NCBI GenBank assembly: GCA_013407085.1
Contig: JACCGJ010003083.1
Location: 52,171 to 116,170 of the forward strand
Direction of reading: 5' to 3'
Source of the DNA: Atriophallophorus winterbourni
Lineage: Eukaryota; Platyhelminthes; Trematoda; Plagiorchiida; Microphallidae
DNA length: 64,000 nt
Notes under the pieces: model-generated
Told to the model about the DNA's origin: nothing
The model's database searches: none
Seen by the model: only the letters and a program-made list of their open reading frames with translations
Part shown: positions 12,001-22,479 of the stretch, piece after piece
Numbering within the stretch: the stretch's first letter is position 1
Layout of the letters: each line of letters opens with the position of its first letter
Position numbers and translations under genes: made by a program

Positions 12001-15000
12001 ATTTACGGCATTGTCTCAAGCGTCGTCTGCAGACCGGTAAGTAGTGAATTTCGCGTGTACCAACTTAACGCAGATTACACCGCGAACAAGCAGCTGGTGC
12101 CAGGCAACCGAGTTATTTCTATCTCTTTTTAAGCGCTGCAGGAAAGTTTGTTTCGCGCAGAATCGGAATGTATAGTCATTCGAGAACAAGTAGGAAAAAA
12201 TCATGTGATTGTGATGTACATCCTTGGTCGACATTGACCGATAAAATTCAACATCGCAAACATTTGGTTGTTTTGAATCGAAGCATATTGCTTGATGTTT
12301 TTGCAAAATGTTTTGTTAAAATTAAACAAAACCGTATAATTGATCAATAACTACAATGTGATAACCTTGATAGACATAATCTGCTAATCAATGCAATTTT
12401 CATGTTATCGTTTTGCTTCACACAAGCATTGATGTACGCGAATGTCGCCGTGGATGACGATATTCATCAGGCTTTGAATTTCGGATCAACAAAGGATGTG
12501 CTTGAAAGACGTTTACAGATGGTAAGTAGTTTTCTGACCATCTGACTGCAAGTTGCAAGCATTGTGTGTTTAATTTGCACATATGGAATTGTGTTTTGCC
12601 AATTGTACTAAAACATAGTAGATGAAAATTTACATATTGATGGAATATGAGAAGAATTGCATGTTTCGTTCCAGTTGAATATTACAGCTGATCAGCAGTT
12701 GAATTTAGTCCGTTACACGTACGACCAAAAAGGACGTGTTCTGCACTTTGTTGCTAAAATTCGTGTTTCAATTCGGAGACGTGGAATGACAATCCCAAAA
12801 TTCGCTATCGATTTTGGGTTAAGCATCGAGAGTGAAAGACCTGTATACAATGTGGTGTCCATTACTCCTGACGATCTCAAAGTATCATATAGTAAGTGAA
12901 ACCGTTTCGGAATCCATAGATATCGATTAAAATTTGTAGAATGATGCGACATAAGATGTGGACGATATTATGATAAACAAACTGTTTAATTCCAGATAAA
13001 GCAAATGTTGGTGAATATCGTGAGTTCACATTTGCTTTCATTAAATAAGATAGATACTCACAATGTTCTATTAAATATTATCCGGATAAAACTCGGAATA
13101 TCAAGCTGATTGTCAATTAGTTAATCACCGAATCATTGCTCATCAATTAACATTCTTAAACAGGATTTTAACAACAATTGTAATAATACTGGAGCTCCGA
13201 ACAAACACGAATAAACTAACGAATAAAAACGCATATTATGTCATCAACGTCATCCGCTTAAATAAAAATAATTCTAGATGCAAGCTATTTGAAATTGTTG
13301 AACACTGTTGAATATTTTATGACATTCATGTGAATGATCACGTCGAAACGGTTGTCATAGCCTTCCTGTTTCTGATGCAGAAGTCACATTGATATTCAAT
13401 ACAACGTTCACAGAATTTGAATACCTGTCACACATGTGTATCAACGATACCATACAAAACAGGGGACGATATCTATCGAATACTTCTGCGAGCCAGCTTT
13501 TAACACAAGTGAGTATTTATATGAACATTTTTTGGCGTTTGAACAACCTTATTAGATCTTCGAAAATATAATTTATTATGTATTCATCTAAGATTCGTTC
13601 AGATATATTAACATTGGAATTTTCATACAAGTTGTTTTAATTGATTTTGATTGAATACTGCGATGTTTGAGTGAGTATCTAACAAGTATAATTCTCTAGA
13701 CGATTAAAGAATCGAAACAAATGACCAATAGCCCTATTATTCTTCATCCATAGGCATAGCTTTGTTTAATTGAAGTGAATGATTACATTTATATTTATAT
13801 TTATTTCAGGTTTCAAGATTCAAGATTTAATGGTCATGAAAGATACTAGCATCACAATTAACATAACATAGTAAATTTTCATCAATGAAAAAGTAATAAA
13901 ATATAATCAAGTAACGTCACAATCATTGCTCTTAAATATATACCGCGAGACATTTTGTGGTTGTAATCATATTGTAATGCAATAATTCACTGTGCAAATT
14001 ACAAATAAACATAACGGCCCTGGGATAGATGACAGTAATTATGGGGAGGACAATCGAAATAAAACAGACACTTACGTAATTAAATTATCCGCAACTGCTA
14101 ATAAAAAAATGGCGAAATTGTATATTCGCAGAGTGGCTGCGTGTAGTGTGCATGTGATATATTAAATATTTTGTAATTTCGTAACACATCACTCTGAATG
14201 CTTATTTGAGGGTTCATGGGGAGTGTCAGATTTGAAATCCTTGATCGTACGTTCGTTACTGGAAACTACTAACGAGTTTTTTTGCACGATGTTATATTTT
14301 ATCAAGCACTTATATATTCTATTTCAACAACGCAATCAAGGTTATTGATGCATGCTCCATGTTTAGAATCAGGAAGTATTTCATAATATTTACAAAAGGT
14401 CCAGTCAAATAGGATTAAATACTTCGTCACGGTATAACTAATAGCTTGACAGCACGCTGCTAGATATCCTGATAATAGCTAAGTTGCACCGCACTTAGAA
14501 TCCAAAATCCCTTTTTGACGGGTTCCATCTAAATGCCTTGTGCCTACAGTGATATTCGCACTGTAATGACTTATCAATTTGCTAAACCATACATGTTTCG
14601 AATTTAAATAGCAGCTTCTTTGTAACAACCATTCATGAAGAGCATCTGAATTACGTTTATGCTGTGGACAGTACAGATTTGATTTTTTTGCGTTTAAATT
14701 TCAATATTATCAACGAAGTGATAAAACATACTTGATGGCGTAGAGGTCGGTCGTTGATGAAAAAAACATTACTGGAACAATGAAGATGCTGTCCGCTGAT
14801 ACATATCTGCATTAGATTTTGTAATTTTTGGAATCGGCGAATTATGTCAAAAGCATTTTGCATATCTAAATAGCAAGTGTGGATGATAAATGCTAGCTCA
14901 ACCTCTTGGGTCCAGTCGTTTAAAACCGTCAACATGTTTGTCAAGCATGTGCGAGATTTCGAGCTATCCGTGCTGTTCTCCAGATAATATATAATGTGAT

Positions 15001-18000
15001 TTCAGAAGATTAACTATTTTATTCCTTCGTTATACGCTCTAAATCATTAGGCATCACAGTTAGTATGGTGGAAGTACGGTAGTCTGCAGGTCTACAACCT
15101 CAGCAGTGAAGTGAAATTAACCTTATCATTAAAACATGCGTCCCTCCGGTTGAAGAATTTCTACACAATTCACTAAATGGTTTGCACAGCTACTGGCCAC
15201 TGAATATCAGTGCATATTGTGTGATTCCGTTGGATTTCGAGTTCATTTGAACGCAGATGTCGTTGAATAATCACTGAATTGATATTGGTCTCAGTCAACT
15301 TATGCGACATAGAGGATGTAGGTTATTCTTCCGTTTAATTAACCAAAATTACTAATTACTTTAGCATAAAATTGAGTGTTTCAATTGCTGAAACTGTTAA
15401 TCCATTATCACTCAGGACGGGAGAAAATCATATATTTACACATGATAGAATAATGACAATCCGATATAGCATATAAGGATTTACTTCCATTTCCATAGTG
15501 TTAAATTGATAGAACATTTCTTCTCTATCTTGATGAATGCGTAAACTTTGTTTTGAATTCTTCTTTCACTTCTGTTTTGAATTTTGTTGCGTGATTCATT
15601 CGTGCAGCAACAATAAAGATTGGAGCGAAATTTGCTTGCCATTCGTTCATTAACAAAACGCGAATTTCAATATGCGTTTGACTGAATGTTTCTGTGAGTC
15701 CGATGCAATATGTTTCGGTGTTGTGATATCAAAAGCTCGCCATTTAACGAACGATTGCGCTTTATGTGAACTCGCGTAGACGATCCTCCATTATAGTTTT
15801 GTGGAGTCATTTGCTCGTCTATTGCCGCATACATATTCAGAATCTAACACACAATTATTAATTTAACTAAGCGGGGCAATGTAGTCAACTCTATCGACCA
15901 TCGTAATCTCCGAAGTGTGAATTGCATACAAACGGACGGCAATACTGATCCACTTCTGAGTAAAGTCGAACAAATGAATATGTAATAAGAAGCATGTCGA
16001 TAAGCTCACAAAATTGATAATTTCATGATCTGATCTGACGAAAAAATGAGAAAGCCTATGCCCCCCACTGCCAGTAATTAGGAGCTTTGCATCTCCACGG
16101 TGTAGTCTAGAGACTCCAATAACCTGTGGTTTTGAGAATATGTTGAACTCTGACGACGTTAACTTATGTCAATGATGCAGTAGTTCTGTGCCTTCAGTGC
16201 ATTCCTACACAAGAACATATGTAGTGTTTCAAGTATTAGATTGTGAATCTTCTTTCACCGAAGACGTTTGTGTTAGTATAGAGTCACACTAATACCTTTT
16301 GTTGTGCGTTCGTACGTAATTTTCTCACGTTTGGGATTGACATTTTATTTTTTAGTCATAAAAGATTAAACGGTTTTAGTTAACAGCCACTTTGTCTGGA
16401 GATTAACGTCTGCGCGCATCTTATGTTCGCATATAATCTGTTTTTATACACTTTCAGTTTGAATCAGACAGCATGTTTCATGCATCTTAGCAAGAATGTA
16501 TCCTCAAGAGGATTTCAGCAAATTCCTCAAGCGTTCAGCGAACAAGTTTTTCTGTATGTGTCAATGATCAACAAATTTTGGAAAAGAATCATCTCGCAAT
16601 AGATGACAACTGTTTAGAATCGTGATCTTTTCTTAATTAAGACGTAGTGCCACTTGTTTTAGGGACGTCGATAAGAATAATAATCATTGATGATTATTGA
16701 TATAGACCATTTGATTTTCCTTTTAATTCCCACTAAGTTATGTCAGTATTTAAAAGAATCTGTGTTACTTTGTGCCATGAGCAAATTAGAATTTAATAGG
16801 ACTTTTCATTTTCCTTTTTGTTAGAAAAAAGTGATCTTGCAACAATATTGTTTGTATTATTTCCTAAAATTCATATGTCTATTCGCAAAGTAATTGACGC
16901 CGCGTTTATACCATAAACATCAATTCGATTGCAAATAGTGAAACTATTCCCAATGTCAAGTTTATGCCTTCCTTTAAATAGCGTAAAATTTGTCTCGTGA
17001 ATATTGGTGCAGATTGAGCCTAAAGACTTTCGTGTTCGCGTCTTGTGATATGAACCAGTTTTGCTCTGCAAATAGTGCATTGAGTCGAATTCTTGCGTCC
17101 GTGTTCCCGTCGAATTATTGCCCGCTTTCCTCATCTGTTCAAATTTCGGCTTGTTAGAGTGTGACGCATGCACCAAGGGCTTTCCAATTGCAACCTATTA
17201 TTCGTTAATACAAGGTCAATTAATTTTGCTTTTTATATGTTCAGTTTATGAATTACCTACGCTAGTCTATTTGAACGCTGTTCAATTCAATTGTCAGCAG
17301 TGGTTGCCTCAGGAGCTGGCACTATCGGTCTGCTTTTGCACGCTAGTCAGACGTATCAAATATTGGGACAAATATCTAATTTATACTGCATATGAAAATT
17401 CAAACTCAGCGATTTGTCAAATTTTGCCTTTACATTTGACAAGCAGTCGTAACGCGTGACAAACCTTTGTCTCGTTAATATCGCATTTTGCTATGTGCAC
17501 AACCAATGAGTCTCTCGACCCAACGAAGATGAATGTTGCGAATGTTACCAAATAATTTGAAGATGCTGCGATACGCTTGGGTAGATGTTCGCACGATGTT
17601 GCAATTAAAACCAATCGACGGAAAATAATATGATCGAAGTGATTTTTTATGCATGATTACACTCGTGACAAGACATTTGTGGCTCTCGCACCTTCATCAA
17701 ACTGAAATCTCTAATCGAACAATCAGGACTCAAATAATACTCAGTTAGGATGTTTGATCATAATCGCTATAAATTTCCTGAAAGATAAGCAATTGTTCTG
17801 AAGTCATAGCGATGCCCTGTTTTATTTTTGCAGATTCAACCTGTCCAAGACAAGTTCAATCATGCTGAGGTCAAGATAAATCGCTTTGGAATACAGATAC
17901 ACGGAAAGATGGTCTATGCTATGCAGGTCAATTTAAAAAGTCCTAAGGAACCGAAAAATCTTCACGGTGTCTGGTTGGATGAAACTTGGGTTTTGTATCC

Positions 18001-21000
18001 TAAACTATTCCACGATAATCTGGATAGGCCACGCAGCGAATGTAAACAGAACTTTGAATTTGAATTTTTAAATGACAGCGGTTAGTTTCATTTGTGTCAA
18101 GGTTTTGGTTGAATAATGTTAAGAAAATAATTGAATTTTTTCGCGGCATTCCAATATCACATAGTTAGATAATTTTAATTTAATCCTAAAAGATCGTTGA
18201 CCAGTAATGTCCAAGCAAAATGTTATAGTAATCGCAAGGATTTAATGTGAAAAAATACACCATTTTTGAAGGGAAAAATCGACTTCAAGGTGCTTGGTTA
18301 TATGTTTTTACATTAATAATTCAATTGACTTTGTAAGAAAAAAACATTGAAGTATTTGCACCGTCTTAAATGAAGCTGTACACATCGTGACGAACGATTG
18401 AAAAATCTCCATATTGTTGTCTTTCTCTATTATTACATTGCAATTTTCATGTTTGCAGCGACAATTATCTTTCAAATGTCCGCAGTCATGCATCCAATGA
18501 AACGTTTATATTAAACTTTAAAAATACCTTGTGAAATATTCTCTATTTATGTAAATGCATTGTGCCGTTCAATTGAATAGCAAGTAAACTTGTGTAATAG
18601 GGAATACTGGATGAAAATAAGTCTGCAGTTTCTAGAATTACAAAACACAATCTTTGCTCAACCAAATTTGACTTACATATATGTTACCATTCTGAGGAGG
18701 CCTGATTTATCGCGGATACAGGAGTAGTTCCAAATTAGCTTCGCTCACTACACTGAAGATAAAGTATTCTAAATTTTGATATTTTTAGTTTATGCGGAAT
18801 ATTTTTCAAACTATAGCAGACGCAAAATCATTCTTTTCTTTTTGGCTATATTTCCAGTTAATCTAAATGCATTCATGTAATCTCAAAATCAAATATCGTT
18901 CCCTAATAAATCGAAGTTGATTGTTGCATATTTATTTCACTTGTTCGTCATAACAGGCAATTTGCCATAATTGTCATTTATTGTCCTTCATTTATGCATA
19001 CGTTCGTATTTCAAAACACAAAACCAATAGCTGAACCAAATTTAATTAGTGAGCGTTTTTGCTTAAACCCATTTTCACACGGTAAATTTATTAGTCTTTT
19101 AAATGCCAACTAAACTTATTCATGTACAACTTTGGTGGAGAAAACGTTATCAATATAATTTCAAATCTATGGATAACTCCCGCATTATTATGTTAATAAT
19201 GAATCCAGTTTCGTTATTCGGTTGACGTCGTTCGATCTGTATGAATGATTAAACACAATGATTTACAACGCACATGTACAACACCGGGTGGAACGCGTAG
19301 ACAAATCAACGGAGTGACCGAATGAAGGAAACTCTCCAAAATAAGATGATTTTATGTGATAATTGTTAGATTTTTTCTCAAATAATTTGACACTAAACAG
19401 TGTTACAACAATTAAAAAAGCTACATGTGAAACTTGGAGTTCTCGACCTGTTAAATCTGTCAATCTTATTTCGTACGAATCCGGTGGATAACCATAGTTA
19501 AATCTTCTATATTAACGTCTTTTCCGTTGTTCAATGTGGCATTCAGGACAACTAAATCATGGTTAGACACATCACTTGGTTTGATTTGTACATCCGCTCG
19601 TCGCTATAATTTAAATTTATTTCATATGTTAACATTGAAAATCGAATCAAAAAACACAATGCTTCGACAATTCATCGAAGCCCCTATTACATAATCCGCG
19701 CTCGATTCTACTAAACTTCACAATATTAACCGACCACTGTTTCTGGAAATTGTCACTTATTTATTCTAATCTATTGTCAATGTGAAGCTGTAATTAGATC
19801 TGATTACAAATTTTAATTTGCTCGTAACCAATACTATGTAAAACAAATCAAATGATAGAGCCCTTGATATAAATTACGTTAACTCAAAAATAAATGAATT
19901 AATTTTATAATTTGCGGCTAATATTTCCCTAAATGTTTAAACCATTATATTAATGTCGCTGATCTATATTTCATGCTAAATCTTTGAAACTCCAGTATAC
20001 CACGTGCAACTGGAATTGGATTCTCTCTGGTTAACTTTAACAGGATCCACTTGTCATTCTGTGAGTCAATGTAGTTCGGTGGAGACGTTTTGGTGAAACC
20101 TACATTGAGAAATAAAACTACGTACTTTGATGTAGCGTAACTAAATAACTGCAGTCACAAATTGTTATATATATTTTATTGCCCGGATACAATCTATTAA
20201 TCGATGTGTCTATATATACCGGTCTTTTGTGCCTAATATTTGTTACATTTGTTATAGCGATTTTATGATGCTTGATGCGTGGAAAAATTTCATAATAATG
20301 TATTCTTATTTCCTATGAAATGTTAACGTTTCTGTTATAAATTCTGTCGGTCCTTCAGGTGACGCACCTGCTTCAAAACATTAAAAAATTACAACCTCAC
20401 TGCAGGGAGGTTGAGACAGGCATCACACCACCTGCGGAAGGCCATGTGTTCCTCGAGCTCCAATTTCAGTCGAATAATCTTCCGTCTCAATTTCATGGCT
20501 CGTTCGATAATCAGCTCAACTTTCAGAACATGATGTCGGTTCTACTGGAGACTGATGTGGTTGCATGGCAAATCATGCCAATACCGTGCGAATGTAAGTT
20601 GTTTTACAGAACATGTAGACAATCGACCTGTTGTTGACGTGGTAAAACTGACAATCGATGTTTATTATTTAGATTATTTAGGACCATTGAATCAACGAAA
20701 AATGCTTAGTGAGTTTAGAGTACTAAATGTAAAATGTATTTTTTTCTGAAAAAGTGGTAGATTACTTTGTTGCCTAAAAACAACTGATAACTGTATTCAT
20801 TTCATAAACAAGTTGCGCTAGTATGACACTGTTGGGTAAGGTTGGCACGACCAACCTGTTCAATCACATGAGCCGCCGTGAAAATGTTCAATCCAACAAA
20901 AGCCAACTGATTTTGCGTGAATCTTAATTGTGTGGCGTTCTAAAGTAAATTCAAATATTTGTCAGATTTTGATTGCAATTTAACTATCCACATTTTTCAT

Positions 21001-22447
21001 GATCAGTATTGGTGATAATTTTTATTCATAAACTTAAATAGAACTCACAAGTAAAGAGTTTTGTATTTAATTCGCTAGAACTTTCAGTCATCTACAAAAG
21101 CGGAAATTACAATGTAAATGAAATATGTCAAAACGTAAGTTCAATTCGAACAATTCAAATGGTTTCTAAAATTTTTGCATATTGAAACCGTATAAAAGCA
21201 CCGCACGAATCGTGTATGAAAAAAATTCGTTTTAATTATGAATATTCAAATTGAATTAATTATTTGTCTCAGAAGAAAAATAAATTCTATCTAACTGATA
21301 CTTATTTCTAATTTATCATTCACGCTTTGTATATTATTGTGTTGTCCATTTCTATTGGTTTTACCTACACCGAACCTACTGATAAAGCATTGATGCACAT
21401 TTGGTTGTATGCTACATAACAAATATTTGACATTCTACTAAATGTATATGGAACATCCACAATTAGAAATATGGATAAATAAATGTCAGTAGTATCACTC
21501 ATAAAATTTTTTTCACCGGCTTCTGAAAATGTCTTCAAATCTAATAGTAAATAAGCCTTATGTAAAATTTCTAATAATCCAAGATGTTGTGTACTAGCAA
21601 TAAAGATAGGAAAGCCACTTTCCTGAAGTACATATACAAATATTGAGAAGTTGCGCGTATTCTTAATTAGTGGACATTTATTGACGTGTGGTGAAACTTG
21701 ATGTCAAACGAAACTAATTTTTGCATATATAATAATATAAATACAAAAAACCGTGGAGTTTTTCTGAGATTTAACTAAACAGCCAAGAATTTTCAAAGTT
21801 AAAGATTCAAGATACACAAATGTATGCTCACAAAAAGCAAATTGCGTTACGTTAATCATATCAAATTAAATATTCGTTAATAAGAATGAAATAACATGAA
21901 AACATGTCATTTCACGTATAGAACAGTAGAATACTTATAAACAGTCCATAGGCTGGTGTCGTCAAATCGTTGAGCAAGAATAAGTGTCCAAATTTCGAAT
22001 GAAAGTTTTGACGTTAGTATCGGTACAAATTGTTTTCAGAGTGCATTCTATGTAAACAGACCGGTACGGAATCAAAGTTCCGGCTAACGCTAATACGGAA
22101 ACGCTGAAGTTTCAAAGCCCTGATTTGGTTGCATTTATGATGTTATTGATGATGATTTAACAAGTTTTCTTGGGATAATGAAAATATATATTTACTACAA
22201 TCAGGTTGCGCGACAATTTGATCTTGGTGATGGGCTCATTTCCTGCATGGCACAAGGTATTTTTAATCGAACAGGTCTATTCCAAGTTGGATTATACATC
22301 AAGGTTTTGACTCTGTTTTCCAATAATTCGCCGAGTTGGAACACGCCGTTACTACTGAAATCGAAGTTGATTAAGGGAGCCAACGCAAGTGTCCTCATCC
22401 GTCTACCACTTAAGGATAAATACGGGAAAAAACAATGTTACGCATGA
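5975..22447 (+). CDS. Left copy of a duplicated multi-exon secreted-protein gene (family unrecognised)
   Basis: Exons: 5975-6012, 6354-6392, (7167-7192 tentative), 7526-7552, 7622-7636, 12427-12521, 12675-12891, 13381-13508, 17834-18080, 19996-20060, 20359-20593, 20673-20708, 21088-21134, 22205-22447. With the tentative exon the chain is 1458 nt, 485 residues plus stop, and every junction is in phase. The product begins with a short hydrophobic leader (MNFAIVFLTVFG), has several N-glycosylation sequons (NIT, NTT, NDT, NTS, NRT, NAS) and about ten cysteines, most of them conserved in the right copy. There is no membrane segment, so it is probably secreted. The introns hold LINE relics. I do not recognise the family; the last exon faintly resembles integrin alpha calf-2. 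AATAAA follows the stop. Confidence 0.78.
6145..6270 (+). repeat. Solitary satellite-A-like fragment in intron 1
   Basis: It contains CTGTTTCAAGTTCGTGATGATCCTGATTCTGCTGTACC followed by CAGCCGTGGGGTGTGTG, the same block order as the 233-bp monomer. The ribozyme-like core between TACC and CGTGG has been deleted. Confidence 0.6.
6354..6392 (+). CDS. Left copy exon 2 (39-nt micro-exon)
   Basis: Acceptor ATTTTAG, donor GTGAGTTC, phase 2 to 2. Joined to exon 1 it reads K-CRVQTCIWPDKY with two cysteines. The right copy has an equally long exon reading CTAQTCNWPDEY. Conserved cysteines and WPD argue strongly for real coding. Confidence 0.75.
7167..7192 (+). CDS. Tentative left copy exon 3 (26-nt micro-exon)
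   Basis: Phase demands an exon of length 2 mod 3 between exons 2 and 4. TTTGCAG/TTAC...AAAC/GTGAAA fits exactly and reads YFKQHGRK in phase, joining to the next exon as proline. The homologous right-arm sequence is alignable but has a different length and GC at the donor, so this assignment is uncertain. Confidence 0.35.
7526..7552 (+). CDS. Left copy exon 4 (27-nt micro-exon)
   Basis: Acceptor TTTTTATAG, donor GTAAGC, phase 1 to 1, encoding FVDDYSIF and the first base of a glycine codon. The right copy has FSDDTFLF at the same phase and length. Confidence 0.7.
7622..7636 (+). CDS. Left copy exon 5 (15-nt micro-exon)
   Basis: Acceptor CTAATTTCAG, exon GTGGCTACTACGAAA, donor GTAAGA, phase 1 to 1 (GGYYE). 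The right copy has GTGACTACTACGGAA with the same donor. If the donor is not used, the frame continues as SKNYAEND and stops at 7678-7680, giving a possible truncated isoform. Confidence 0.65.
8581..8816 (+). mobile_element. RTE-type LINE 3' end
   Basis: The stretch from GAGCAAATACAGCTC to TGGTCGACATCGACCGATGGAG matches the 3' end of the larger LINE at 42920-43140, block by block: AACGCAGATCACGC, AGTTCTGACT, GGAGAGATTGTTCCTCCC, GATGTTTAGTCA. It ends in an (AAC)n tail. Confidence 0.75.
8955..9055. repeat. TAA/TAC microsatellite, left arm
   Basis: Imperfect AATAATAAT and CTACTACTA runs. The right arm has a much longer TTA-type run (59490-59945) in the corresponding intron, so the locus was present before the duplication and expanded on one side. 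Confidence 0.8.
9940..12245 (+). mobile_element. RTE-type LINE relic inside the left gene (intron 5)
   Basis: It aligns in order with the fuller LINE at 40380-43145. Shared blocks are the endonuclease region around 10110 (GAGACTCGACTGCATGAAG), a LLGDFNAR-like block near 10305, SWRHPR near 10465, the linker near 10780, the RT start near 11180 and the 3' end GTCGACATTGACCG near 12225. It has many stops. It ends about 190 bp upstream of exon 6, as does the relic in the right arm, so the insertion predates the duplication. Confidence 0.75.
12427..12521 (+). CDS. Left copy exon 6
   Basis: 95 nt between a CACAAG acceptor and a GTAAGTAG donor, phase 1 to 0. It encodes LMYANVAVDDDIHQALNFGS followed by TKDVLERRLQM. 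The right copy reads LMYANVAVDGVIQQAMNFGS followed by TKDVLGRLLQM with the same length and donor. Confidence 0.85.
12675..12891 (+). CDS. Left copy exon 7
   Basis: 217 nt, acceptor CGTTCCAG, donor GTAAGTGA, phase 0 to 1. It starts LNITADQQLNLVRYTYDQKG and contains RVLHFVAKIRV and PDDLKVSY. The right copy is collinear over all 217 nt (INITGPFRLNLQRYAYDRDR, RVLHFVAEIRV, SKDLKLSL). The NIT sequon is conserved. The alternating hydrophobic pattern suggests beta strands. Confidence 0.88.
13381..13508 (+). CDS. Left copy exon 8
   Basis: 128 nt, acceptor CTGATGCAG, donor GTGAGT, phase 1 to 0. It encodes VTLIFNTTFTEFEYLSHMCI, then NDTIQNRGRYLSN and SASQLLTQ. Sequons NTT, NDT and NTS are visible. The right copy retains TFTEFLYMSHLCINNT but is disturbed at its acceptor. 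Confidence 0.85.
13806..15280 (-). mobile_element. CR1-like LINE relic in intron 8 (- strand)
   Basis: The - strand frame at 14657-14944 reads LTVLNDWTQEVELAFIIHTC followed by YLDMQNAFDIIRRFQKL, the typical CR1 reverse-transcriptase start of the YLD.SKAFD block. ADYRTSTILT and PEGRMF blocks lie upstream. The 3' end at 13806-13850 carries a (TTGAATC)n-type 7-bp tail. A matching relic sits at 55905-56460 in the right arm in mirrored orientation. Confidence 0.6.
15300..17830. other. Intron 8 remainder, no feature recognised
   Basis: AT-rich sequence. A - strand open frame of about 100 codons at 16871-17176 and overlapping + frames at 17118-17459 have no recognisable motif and no detected counterpart in the right arm. 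I would not call a gene. Confidence 0.3.
17834..18080 (+). CDS. Left copy exon 9
   Basis: 247 nt, acceptor TTTTTGCAG, donor GTTAGT, phase 0 to 1. It encodes IQPVQDKFNHAEVKINRFG, then HGKMVYAMQVNLKSPKE and CKQNFEFEFLNDS. The right copy is collinear without gaps (HGKM/NGKM, YAMQV, LKSPKE, CKQNFEFEFLKNS). It is among the most conserved exons. Confidence 0.88.
19470..19625 (-). pseudogene. Conserved antisense exon-like ORF, frameshifted copy
   Basis: On the - strand the sequence reads SDVSNHDLVVLNATLNNGKD, and after a one-frame shift it continues as PPDSYEIRLTDLTGRELQVS. The right arm has SDVANNVLFVFDAKVYNGIE and ILTVGELKESYEAF without a stop, in mirrored position about 735 bp from exon 11 in both arms. 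It runs antisense to the host gene. It could be a nested gene or an old inverted exon. Confidence 0.45.
19996..20060 (+). CDS. Left copy exon 10 (65 nt)
   Basis: Acceptor AAACTCCAG, donor GTGAGTCA, phase 1 to 0. It encodes VYHVQLELDSLWLTLTGS then TCHS. It is too short to stand out as an open frame and was found by aligning the two arms. The right copy encodes VYHMQLELDSLWLTLTGS then PCDS with the same signals. Confidence 0.82.
20359..20593 (+). CDS. Left copy exon 11
   Basis: 235 nt, acceptor GTCCTTCAG, donor GTAAGT, phase 0 to 1. It begins VTHLLQNIKKLQPHCREVET and holds GHVFLELQFQSN, FDNQLNFQNMMSVLLETDV and IPCE. The right copy is about four-fifths identical by eye and has the same boundaries. 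Confidence 0.88.
20673..20708 (+). CDS. Left copy exon 12 (36-nt micro-exon)
   Basis: Acceptor TTATTTAG, donor GTGAGT, phase 1 to 1, encoding YYLGPLNQRKML. The right copy has YYLGQIEQQKML with the same boundaries. Confidence 0.78.
20829..20885 (-). repeat. Solitary satellite hairpin fragment
   Basis: GGTTGGCACGACCAACC followed by TGTTCAATCACATGAG is the reverse complement of the array A hairpin and its left flank. It lies in intron 12. Confidence 0.6.
21088..21134 (+). CDS. Left copy exon 13 (47-nt micro-exon)
   Basis: Acceptor ACTTTCAG, donor GTAAGTTC, phase 1 to 0. It encodes IIYKSGNYNVNEICQN. The right copy reads IIYKSMKYYVTEICKN with the same 47 nt and the same extended donor. Confidence 0.8.
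21950..22060 (-). repeat. Interspersed repeat shared by both arms (probable CR1 3' part)
   Basis: TCCAAATTTCGAATGAA and GTTTTGACGTTAGTATCGGTA are the reverse complement of 50190-50230 in the right arm. A third, less similar copy lies near 56240-56280. Confidence 0.5.
22205..22447 (+). CDS. Left copy terminal exon 14
   Basis: Acceptor ACAATCAG, 80 codons and TGA at 22445-22447. It reads VARQFDLGDGLISCMAQGIF, then NRTGLFQVGLYIKVLTLFSN, and ends KDKYGKKQCYA. The end is hydrophilic with no membrane anchor. The spacing of C, G, R, a V.LY(I/V)K block and LLLKSK recalls the end of the calf-2 domain of integrin alpha chains. That resemblance is weak and unverified. The right copy is collinear and ends KQCYA. 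Confidence 0.87.
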   Translation, partial: VARQFDLGDGLISCMAQGIFNRTGLFQVGLYIKVLTLFSNNSPSWNTPLLLKSKLIKGANASVLIRLPLKDKYGKKQCYA

Positions 22448-22458
22448 TGTTTCGTATT

Positions 22459-22464
22459 AATAAA
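22459..22464 (+). terminator. Polyadenylation signal of the left copy
   Basis: AATAAA twelve bases after the TGA stop, so the 3' UTR would be very short. Confidence 0.65.
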
Positions 22465-22479
22465 CACTTTCTCTGGAAA

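Noticed and set aside
16871..17176. 101-codon - strand frame as a gene
   Set aside because: No motif, no mirrored counterpart and no splice support; it lies inside a large intron rich in relics.
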